Origin: Marinomonas sp. IMCC 4694
Lineage (GTDB): Bacteria > Pseudomonadota > Gammaproteobacteria > Pseudomonadales > Marinomonadaceae
Reading direction: 5' to 3'
DNA length: 64,000 nucleotides
Assembly: GCF_008122525.1 (NCBI RefSeq)
Contig: NZ_VSRV01000001.1
Coordinates: 558,001 to 622,000 of the forward strand
The position numbers and the translations under genes are program-made. Shown here one piece after another: positions 26,044-33,044 of the stretch. Under the pieces are notes generated by a model. It was not told the DNA's origin. It searched no databases and saw only the letters and a program-made list of their open reading frames with translations. Within the stretch, counting starts at the first letter, position 1. Every line of letters starts with the position of its first letter.

Positions 26044-26760
26044 GTGGAAAAGAAAAGCAAAACAAAACAGCTTCCTCTATACATTCAAGTGAGTGAGCTG
26101 CTCAATCGAGAAATTGCCGCCGGGCATTGGTTACCAGGTGATCGCTTACCTATTGAATCCGAGCTTGCTGCGACCTTGGGCGTGGCGATTGGCACCTTGC
26201 GAAAAGCGCTTAAGAAACTCGAAGAAGACGATCTTTTAGAGCGCCGACAAGGGTCAGGCAACTACATTAAGCGCGCCCCTGGTGGGCAGGCGATTTACCA
26301 GTTTTTTCATTTGGAAATGTTATCTGGAGGCGGCGTGCCAACGGCGGATACCTTGTCTGTCACCCTTGACGATGATGCCTTTGTACTGCGTCAGCTTAAC
26401 CTTCCTGCCGATGGCAAGCTGTGGTGCGTGAAGCGAGCGCGTTATTTGAATCGAGAATTGGTCGCAATGGAGCAAATTTGGTTCAATCATCGCCATGCGC
26501 CCCAGTTAAAACCGAAAGACCTACACGAATCCCTTTACCTGCATTATCGCGACAGCTTTTCTTTTTGGATTAGCCGAGTGGAAGACGAAATCGACTGCTC
26601 GACGGCGCCGGATTGGGTTACCACGCCGCTTTTGCTGGCTCCTAACGCCATGCTGCCTAAGGTGCATCGTCGAAGTTGGTCGAATGAAGGGGTTATCGAG
26701 GAGTTCTCTTTTACTTGGTTTGATCCCGCTAAATGCCGTTATTTTGCTCGATGGCATTAA
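26044..26760 (+). CDS. GntR-family regulator, HutC subfamily (UTRA domain)
   Basis: A 238-aa regulator starting at GTG (AGG nine bases before). Winged helix at about 8-75 (LPLYIQVSELLNREIAAGHW, LATTLGVAIGTLRKAL-like) and a UTRA ligand domain from about 95, ending ...SFTWFDPAKCRYFARWH. The family senses sugars, sugar phosphates or organic acids. It is divergent from the AKR/TRAP operon and upstream of the Gfo/Idh gene, so it is their likely local regulator. A 19-bp tandem duplication covers its stop codon. Confidence 0.88.
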   Translation: MEKKSKTKQLPLYIQVSELLNREIAAGHWLPGDRLPIESELAATLGVAIGTLRKALKKLEEDDLLERRQGSGNYIKRAPGGQAIYQFFHLEMLSGGGVPTADTLSVTLDDDAFVLRQLNLPADGKLWCVKRARYLNRELVAMEQIWFNHRHAPQLKPKDLHESLYLHYRDSFSFWISRVEDEIDCSTAPDWVTTPLLLAPNAMLPKVHRRSWSNEGVIEEFSFTWFDPAKCRYFARWH

Positions 26761-26783
26761 CCAAGCTCGATGGCATTAACCAA
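26746..26783. repeat. 19-bp tandem duplication over the GntR stop codon
   Basis: GCTCGATGGCATTAACCAA occurs twice in direct contact (26746-26764, 26765-26783). The first copy encodes the last residues and stop of the GntR gene. This looks like a recent replication-slippage duplication. Confidence 0.9.
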
Positions 26784-26834
26784 GATAATAAGCAGAGTTT
26801 ACAATAAAAACATAATAATAAGAGGGTAACCGTT

Positions 26835-27965
26835 ATGGGTCATTCAGTGCGTTATGGCATGTTAGGCTGCGGAATGATGGGTCAGGAACATCTAAGAAAT
26901 TTGGCGCTGATCGAGGGGGCGAACGTGGTGGCGATCACGGAACCCAACAAAGACATGCAGCAACGTTGTGCCGCGTTGGTTCCTAATGCGCGTTTTTTTG
27001 ACACGCTAGACGCCATGCTTGCGGCGGATATGGGTCTTGAGGCCTTGGTGATTGCAACGCCAAATTACCAGCATGCCGATCAGCTGTTGGCCTTGTTTGA
27101 GCAAACGGCCTTGCCTATTTTGGTTGAAAAACCGGTGGTGAGTCGCTTGGATCAAGTTGCTCAAATTCGAGCCGCCGCGGCCAATCATCCGTCCCCAGTA
27201 TGGGTCGCCATGGAGTACCGCTATATGCCGCCCGTCGTCCAATTTCGCAAGCAGCTGTTAGACGGTGATATTGGTCCTTTGTCCATGTTGGCGATTCGTG
27301 AACATCGTTTCCCTTTTCTTGAAAAAGTCGACGACTGGAACCGTTTTAACCACAAAACCGGCGGTACCCTAGTAGAGAAATGCTGTCATTTCTTTGATCT
27401 GATGCGTTTGCTCACGCAAAGCGAAGTCAAACGGGTTTACGCCTCTACCGGACAAGATTGTAACCATTTAGATGAAACGTACGACGGCACCATGCCAGAC
27501 ATTATCGACAATGCGTACGTGGTGGTGGATTTTGAAGGAGGCCAGCGCGCCAGCCTTGATTTGAATATGTTCGCAGAAGGGTCGCGCTATCAAGAAGAGC
27601 TGTGCGCCATTGGCCCCAAAGCCAAATTGGAATGTTTTGTCCCGGGTCCTGGGCGATTTTGGCCGACAGAGACGCTGGGTGCGGCACCGATTCCAAAAGT
27701 GGTTCTTAGTCCGCGTTTGCCCAAAGGGCCTATTGAGGCTAACATTCCTGTCGATGAGACCTTGTTAGGCGCGGGCGATCATAACGGCTCAACGTATTAC
27801 CAGCATCTTGGTTTTTTTAAAGCGATTACCCAGCAGGCACCGGTAGACGTGACCATTGACGACGGCCTTCGAGCGGTCGTGATCGGTCTAGCGGCGCAGC
27901 ATTCTGCGCAAACAGGACAGGCTGTTACCCTAACCGAATCGGGCTTTTCTTTTGAACGCTCCTAG
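26835..27965 (+). CDS. Gfo/Idh/MocA-family oxidoreductase
   Basis: A 376-aa NAD(P)-dependent dehydrogenase. The N-terminal Rossmann motif is MLGCGMMGQEHL, the EKP motif is LVEKPVVSRL (about residue 100), and the active-site region is GGTLVEKCCHFFDLMRLL. The C-terminal domain is the usual beta-sheet. Family members oxidise sugars, inositols or related polyols. It is downstream of the GntR gene in the same direction, 74 bp apart. The substrate is unknown, and the TRAP and AKR genes nearby suggest a common pathway. Confidence 0.9.
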   Translation: MGHSVRYGMLGCGMMGQEHLRNLALIEGANVVAITEPNKDMQQRCAALVPNARFFDTLDAMLAADMGLEALVIATPNYQHADQLLALFEQTALPILVEKPVVSRLDQVAQIRAAAANHPSPVWVAMEYRYMPPVVQFRKQLLDGDIGPLSMLAIREHRFPFLEKVDDWNRFNHKTGGTLVEKCCHFFDLMRLLTQSEVKRVYASTGQDCNHLDETYDGTMPDIIDNAYVVVDFEGGQRASLDLNMFAEGSRYQEELCAIGPKAKLECFVPGPGRFWPTETLGAAPIPKVVLSPRLPKGPIEANIPVDETLLGAGDHNGSTYYQHLGFFKAITQQAPVDVTIDDGLRAVVIGLAAQHSAQTGQAVTLTESGFSFERS

Positions 27966-28041
27966 CCTGTTGTGAAATAACCGTGCACTAAAACTTTATA
28001 TAAATCAGTCATTAATCAAGAGTTAGGGTTTTTATAAGCAA

Positions 28042-28063
28042 AATTCATTCACTATTGATTTAC
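28042..28063 (+). promoter_or_regulatory. 22-bp shared element, copy 2
   Basis: Exact inverted copy of 25905-25926. In the direction of the TauD-type gene it contains TTGATT (28055-28060), followed 17 bp later by TGTTTA (28078-28083), so it may cover a -35. It sits 103 bp before the gene start. Relative to the transcribed gene it has the same orientation as copy 1 has to the AKR operon. Confidence 0.6.
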
Positions 28064-28165
28064 TTTTTAATGAGGCGTGTTTAGAGTGAATCACCCTCTA
28101 TGCACGTTTGATCTATGTGAATAGCCAATTATTTTGCAACACGATGACTGAAAAAGGAGCAAACA

Positions 28166-29164
28166 ATGAGTGTGGTGATATCCAAACTAACAGAACAAAA
28201 ACAAGTCAATGGATTGGATTTTCCGCTGCTGGTCACGCCTCACAATACCGAGGTAAAACAGCATAAAGCGACGTTTTTAGAGTGGGTAAATGAGAACAAA
28301 GCCGATTTGCACGCTTTACTGATTAAGCATGGGGCCGTGTTGTTTCGCGATTTTCCGGTGGAAAACTCCATTGAATTTGAGCAAATGCTAGATCAAACGG
28401 ATTACCAAAATATGCCGTATGTGGGTGGCGCCGCGCCTCGCGCTCAAGTCACCGCGTCTCGAATTGTGACGGCCAATGAATCTCCGGCGTCTGAAACCAT
28501 CCCGTTTCATCACGAAATGGCTCAAGTGCCTACTCCGCCGGGCTACATTTTTTTCTACTGTGAAACGGCAGCCACCACTGGTGGCGCGACATCAATTTTG
28601 CACTCGGGGGAAATTTGTAAACAATTTTTTGCATTGGCTCCGGATTTTGCGAAAAAAGTTGAAGAGCAAGGCGTTCGCTATATCCGAGTGATGCCAGAAA
28701 TGACCGACAATTCGTCGGCGATTGGTCGCTCTTGGAAAGACACGTTTCAAGTCAATTCGCGGCAAGACGCTGAGGCCAAAATGCGCGAAGCCGGGATGAC
28801 ATGGGAATGGTTAGAGAACGGTGATGTTCGCACAGAAACTCAAGTGCTGCCGGGCATTCGCTTCGATGACGAAACCCAGCAAAAAGTTTTCTTTAACTCC
28901 ATTGTTGCGGTCTTTACTGGCTGGAACGATGCCCGTAACGAAGGCAAAAAAGCGGTCTCGACGGCGGATGGAAAGCCCATGGACGAAGCCGTACTCAACC
29001 AGCTTGTTGTCGCTATGGACGCACTCTGCGTTAATTTTAAGTGGCAACATGGGGATGTGCTCTGGCTTAATAACCACACCGTTCTACACGCCCGCCAACC
29101 CTTCGAAGGGGATCGCCGCATATTGGCGTCTATCTCGTATAAATCACCCCATGGTCTTGGTTAA
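28166..29164 (+). CDS. TauD/TfdA-family Fe(II)/2-oxoglutarate-type dioxygenase
   Basis: A 332-aa protein with the iron facial triad H115-x-E117 (IPFHHEMAQ) and H308 (VLHARQPFEGDRR), followed by the 2-oxoglutarate-binding Arg near 317. HxE in place of HxD is usual in the clavaminate-synthase-like subgroup. AAAAAGGAG precedes the ATG. The substrate is unknown; the shared 22-bp element ties it to the AKR/TRAP genes. Confidence 0.88.
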   Translation: MSVVISKLTEQKQVNGLDFPLLVTPHNTEVKQHKATFLEWVNENKADLHALLIKHGAVLFRDFPVENSIEFEQMLDQTDYQNMPYVGGAAPRAQVTASRIVTANESPASETIPFHHEMAQVPTPPGYIFFYCETAATTGGATSILHSGEICKQFFALAPDFAKKVEEQGVRYIRVMPEMTDNSSAIGRSWKDTFQVNSRQDAEAKMREAGMTWEWLENGDVRTETQVLPGIRFDDETQQKVFFNSIVAVFTGWNDARNEGKKAVSTADGKPMDEAVLNQLVVAMDALCVNFKWQHGDVLWLNNHTVLHARQPFEGDRRILASISYKSPHGLG

Positions 29165-29175
29165 CCAAAACAAGC

Positions 29176-29213
29176 TAAAGCGCGTGTCTATGCTTTGCAC
29201 AGGCACGCCTTTA
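29176..29213. terminator. Possible bidirectional terminator between convergent genes
   Basis: TAAAGCGCGTG and CACGCCTTTA can pair (one bulged C) around a 17-base loop between the TauD-type gene and the convergent kinase gene, overlapping the kinase stop codon. T-runs are lacking, so this is tentative. Confidence 0.35.
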
Positions 29214-31142
29214 TGACATGGATTTGGGCAACACGATACTGACTTTGGCCCCTGTTACTTTGCCGGACTCATAAGCGTTTTCTAAAAGGAGCTGGCTGTT
29301 CATTGTTGCGATAATTTCTTTTGCAATCACTAAGCCCAGCCCCAGCCCGCTGGTTCCGGTTGTATTTTCGCCCCGTTTAAAGGCTTTGGGTGTTAATAAT
29401 TCCTCATTAAACCCTATTCCTTGGTCCGTAATGCTGATGTTGACCTGCGTTTTATTAACCACCATGTTAATAACAATAGTGCTGTTTTCAGGTGAGTATT
29501 TTATGGCATTGCTCAGAATAAGATCGAAAGCCATTAAAAATCCTTCTTGGTAGAGGTTAATATACTCCACCGGCTTGGACGTTTTTGTGTCGTATAAACA
29601 CGTTATAGTTTGTGATGTTGATGGGGTTAATTCATCAATATGTTGAGTGAGTAATACCCACACCTCTTCTAAACGAACCAAATGAGAAGAGTTAAATTGT
29701 TTCATACGCTCTTGTGTCAAACAAAGATCAAGAACGTCGCTTATTTTATCAATGGCGACTTTTTGTTTTGATAAGCTTTTTTGTAAAAAATCAGATAAGC
29801 TGCTTTTTTCTTCAAACAGATTGCGATTCGCTGCCGACATAATCGCCAGCGGTGTGCGGATTTCATGGGAAAGCAAATTGACAAAAAGCCGTTTTTGCTC
29901 TACTTCCACTCTGTTTTTCTCGGCTAAGCTGGCTGTGAGCGCATTTTTTTCTCTTTCTTTTGTTTGTCCATAATTAATAGCTAAAAACAAAAAAACCACA
30001 TCAATTAATAACGTAATGCCAGGAGCGTTATCAGTAAATCCATTTTTATTAATGATGCCATGAAGTCCTAATATTTGTATCGTATAACTAAGGAATATAG
30101 AAAGATAAATAATAAAAAAGAGTTTTGAAAAGGACTCTTTTTTCCAAAGAAAAATAGAAAAAACCAACAAAGAACCTAATAAAATTGACGATGATAAATG
30201 CACGATTCTTAAAGATAAATATATTTCCCCTATTACAACCGTAAGAATGGTCCAGAGTAATAGCGTGTAAAAATATAGAGAATATATTCTATTTATTTTG
30301 GGTAGATGTTTTTTTAATTTTAATGTACTTTGAGCTAATAAAAATATCATCAAAGCATTTGATGTTTGTGATATTGTTGATATTTTATCTCCAGCTCCGA
30401 TAGGAAATATAATGTTACTAAAGCCATAAATTAATATGCCTGGGTTAAGCGTTCCTATCGTTAATAATGAGAAATAGATATACCCAATGTCTTTAAAGAA
30501 AACAAAATTAGTGAGAGACATTAATATTAAAATAAAAGATAACGCCAAGGTAAAAATGAAAATGATCCATGCTTTTCGTTCCTGAGCTTCAAGAATATCA
30601 TCAGTAATTAAAGTCATTTTTATGGCTAATCCATTCTGCCCTGACAGCTTTACCCAGACGGTCTGCTCAAATCCCCCATCTTGCTGTTGACCTTGCTTTA
30701 ATGGCACCAAGGGAAGACGCCTTCTATCGGTTTGATTTTGAGTATCCCCTAATGAAAATTGAGATGAGATTTTATTATTTTCAGTCAAGTAAACATCGAT
30801 AATGTCTGTGTAGGGCGGTGTAATCTGTAAGAACCAAGTGGTGGTGTCTGAGCAGTTGGGTGGCACGGTGACGATCGCTTTTACCCAAAAGTTGCTTTTA
30901 GATAAGCCAAACGAAGTGTCGCTCAGTGGCCTTAAAATCTGGCTTTGGAGGTCTTCAAAACGAAGTTTTGCAGAGCTGTCCTCAAAAACTTGCAAATCTT
31001 GAACGATCGGATAAACTAATTTGCAGGTGTTTTCACTAGCGTATGCCAATGAATTGAACAGCAAAATACACACCAGCACAAACGCATTGCTTAGCCACCT
31101 TGCTGCATTGGCGTTGCCATAAAGGAAATAAAATAATTGCAA
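29211..31142 (-). CDS. Histidine kinase with 7TMR-DISM sensor
   Basis: A 643-aa membrane kinase. Signal peptide (to about residue 36), a DISMED2-type extracellular domain (about 40-165), seven transmembrane segments (about 195-395), HisKA with H426 in LLSHEIRTPL, and HATPase with N-box SNAIKYSPE, DQGIGFNEE and GTSGLGLGLV. 7TMR-DISM proteins often sense carbohydrates or related small molecules. No ATG is available; the start is taken as TTG at 31142. That start overlaps the likely TTG start of the divergent response regulator. The TM part is markedly A+T-rich. Confidence 0.9.
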   Translation of the reverse strand: MQLFYFLYGNANAARWLSNAFVLVCILLFNSLAYASENTCKLVYPIVQDLQVFEDSSAKLRFEDLQSQILRPLSDTSFGLSKSNFWVKAIVTVPPNCSDTTTWFLQITPPYTDIIDVYLTENNKISSQFSLGDTQNQTDRRRLPLVPLKQGQQQDGGFEQTVWVKLSGQNGLAIKMTLITDDILEAQERKAWIIFIFTLALSFILILMSLTNFVFFKDIGYIYFSLLTIGTLNPGILIYGFSNIIFPIGAGDKISTISQTSNALMIFLLAQSTLKLKKHLPKINRIYSLYFYTLLLWTILTVVIGEIYLSLRIVHLSSSILLGSLLVFSIFLWKKESFSKLFFIIYLSIFLSYTIQILGLHGIINKNGFTDNAPGITLLIDVVFLFLAINYGQTKEREKNALTASLAEKNRVEVEQKRLFVNLLSHEIRTPLAIMSAANRNLFEEKSSLSDFLQKSLSKQKVAIDKISDVLDLCLTQERMKQFNSSHLVRLEEVWVLLTQHIDELTPSTSQTITCLYDTKTSKPVEYINLYQEGFLMAFDLILSNAIKYSPENSTIVINMVVNKTQVNISITDQGIGFNEELLTPKAFKRGENTTGTSGLGLGLVIAKEIIATMNSQLLLENAYESGKVTGAKVSIVLPKSMS

Positions 31143-31826
31143 GCGTACAACCCCACCGTGAATATTTTGTTGTTAGAAGACAACCAAGACCTAGCCGATG
31201 AAATTATCTATTTTTTAGGCAAAAAAGGCCATCGCGTTGAGCACTGCGATCGACTCATTTCTTTATTGCAACACCTTGAACGTAATACCTATGATATTTT
31301 GCTGCTCGACCGATTACTGCCCGAAGGCGATACGCTTTCTTTTTTACCGCTAATCAAGCAAAAGCACGTAGGGATGTTAATTATTATCTCTGCGCTTGGG
31401 GATGTATCTGAACGTATTTCCGGTTTACAGCAAGGAGTAGACCATTACTTTGCTAAACCGGTTAATTTTGATGAACTTTTGGCTTATATAAATAACTATG
31501 CGCGAAAACGCGATGTAGAAACAGACAGCAGGCTGTTGCATCCTCTGAATTGGACGTTAAAAGGAAGCACATTAACGACTCCGCTGGGTGAACATGTGAT
31601 ATTGACGATGAGAGAAGCGTCGTTAATTGATGTTTTAATAAACGCATCCCCAGCCATGGTTGATAGAAACAAACTGCTTGCCGAGTTAGGTGAAGACCCT
31701 GTGAATTTTGATTTTAGGCGTCTTGATTCTGCTCTTTATCGCATACGCAAAAAAGTGCAGGATGAATCAACTTCTTCCCTACCTGTTAAAACTTACCATC
31801 GCCGCGGATACAGCTGGCAGATATGA
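31137..31826 (+). CDS. OmpR/PhoB-family response regulator
   Basis: A 229-aa regulator with a receiver domain (acidic pair ED in LLLEDNQD, phospho-Asp in ILLLDRLLPEG, Lys in FAKPVNFDEL) and a C-terminal winged helix ending KTYHRRGYSWQI. The TTG at 31137 has AAGGAA nine bases before; a GTG at 31158 is the alternative. It is the evident partner of the divergent 7TMR-DISM kinase. Targets are unknown. Confidence 0.9.
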   Translation: MQAYNPTVNILLLEDNQDLADEIIYFLGKKGHRVEHCDRLISLLQHLERNTYDILLLDRLLPEGDTLSFLPLIKQKHVGMLIIISALGDVSERISGLQQGVDHYFAKPVNFDELLAYINNYARKRDVETDSRLLHPLNWTLKGSTLTTPLGEHVILTMREASLIDVLINASPAMVDRNKLLAELGEDPVNFDFRRLDSALYRIRKKVQDESTSSLPVKTYHRRGYSWQI

Positions 31827-31922
31827 CACTCTAGGTCTATATTTTTACGCCTCCAACGTGCTGAATAAACGACAGGCATCGATTAACCGCTTCTCTTTGT
31901 AACGGTGAGTTGATAGTCGCTC

Positions 31923-31969
31923 AATCCGGTTACTGCTTCCCACGCGAGTTGGGAACCAGTAACCGGATT
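31923..31969 (+). terminator. Long hairpin after the response regulator gene
   Basis: Arms of 20 bases pair with one mismatch around a 7-base loop (CGCGAGT). The outer arms read AATCCGGTTACTG and CAGTAACCGGATT. CTTTCATATTT follows, a poor U-tail. It lies between the response regulator and epmA, and may terminate or be a small palindromic repeat unit. Confidence 0.6.
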
Positions 31970-32013
31970 CTTTCATATTTGTTATGATGTGCTTTATTTT
32001 TTGAGTACTTATC

Positions 32014-32991
32014 ATGTACGACGCGTCTTTATGGCAACCCAGTGCTTCTCTTTTTGTTCTGCAACAGCGTGCGCGGCTGTTTAAGCAGATTCGAACATTT
32101 TTTGATGCCCGTGAGGTGATGGAAGTAGACACGCCGTGTTTGTCTCTGGGCAGTATTACCGATCCTCATATCGAAGTGCTTAGCACTCACACTCGCTCTC
32201 AAGGCCAAGATCTGACGTATTACCTACAAACGTCCCCAGAATTTGCGATGAAACGTTTGCTGTGTGCCGGTAGCGGCTCAATTTATCAATTGGGTAAGGT
32301 CTTTCGGGCAGAGGAAATGGGTCGTCGGCATAGTATTGAATTTACTATGCTGGAATGGTATCGAGTGGGATTGGATCATTGGCAGTTGATGGATGAGATT
32401 CAGTGCTTGCTGTCGGTTGTCCTAAACGACAACGCCCTTGTGTGCGAGCGTCTCAGTTACCAAGCTGCGTTTGTGCGTCATGTCGGTTTGGATCCTTTCA
32501 CTGCGACGCGCTTGCAGTTGCAACAGGCCGCTCATCAGCATACTGAATATGGTTTGCAAGAAAACGACCGAGATACCCTGCTCGAACTGCTGTTTTCCAG
32601 TGTGGTTGAAAACGCCATTGGTCAAGTTTCCCCTTGTTTTATCCACAGCTACCCAGCCTCACAAGCCGCTCTGGCGAAGACGCAGCTTGATAGCAATGGG
32701 CTATTAGTCGCCGCTCGCTTTGAGCTGTATTGGCAAGGAATGGAGCTGGCGAATGGTTACCATGAGTTGACCGATGCGAAAGAGCAGGCGCGACGCTTTG
32801 CAGAAGATACCGCCGCTCGACAGCGCATGGCGTTGGCAGAACGACAATGCGATGGTCGGCTAATTACCGCATTAGAAAGCGGCCTGCTGGCTTGCGCTGG
32901 CGTGGCGTTGGGGGTTGATCGGTTGTTGATGTTATTGTGTCATAAGTCACACATTAGTGAGGTGTTACCTTTTGCCCATGATCGAGCGTAA
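32014..32991 (+). CDS. epmA: Elongation factor P--(R)-beta-lysine ligase
   Basis: A 325-aa class II lysyl-tRNA-synthetase paralogue lacking the anticodon domain; it attaches beta-lysine to EF-P. Motif 2 is GKVFRAEEMGRRHSIEFTMLEWYR and motif 3 GVALGVDRLLMLL; YLQTSPEFAMKRLL is typical of EpmA. The stop overlaps an in-frame ATG of the next gene (TAATG), but epmA appears functionally unrelated to the kinase genes downstream. Confidence 0.93.
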   Translation: MYDASLWQPSASLFVLQQRARLFKQIRTFFDAREVMEVDTPCLSLGSITDPHIEVLSTHTRSQGQDLTYYLQTSPEFAMKRLLCAGSGSIYQLGKVFRAEEMGRRHSIEFTMLEWYRVGLDHWQLMDEIQCLLSVVLNDNALVCERLSYQAAFVRHVGLDPFTATRLQLQQAAHQHTEYGLQENDRDTLLELLFSSVVENAIGQVSPCFIHSYPASQAALAKTQLDSNGLLVAARFELYWQGMELANGYHELTDAKEQARRFAEDTAARQRMALAERQCDGRLITALESGLLACAGVALGVDRLLMLLCHKSHISEVLPFAHDRA

Positions 32992-33044
32992 TGTATGGCC
33001 CTGTATTGGGAATGTCAGGTTTAGAGAACAATAAGGCGCCAGTA

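Noticed and set aside
31845..32132. A 95-codon minus-strand frame near epmA
   Set aside because: It covers the long palindrome and the epmA 5' end in antisense, with no ribosome site or protein-like composition.
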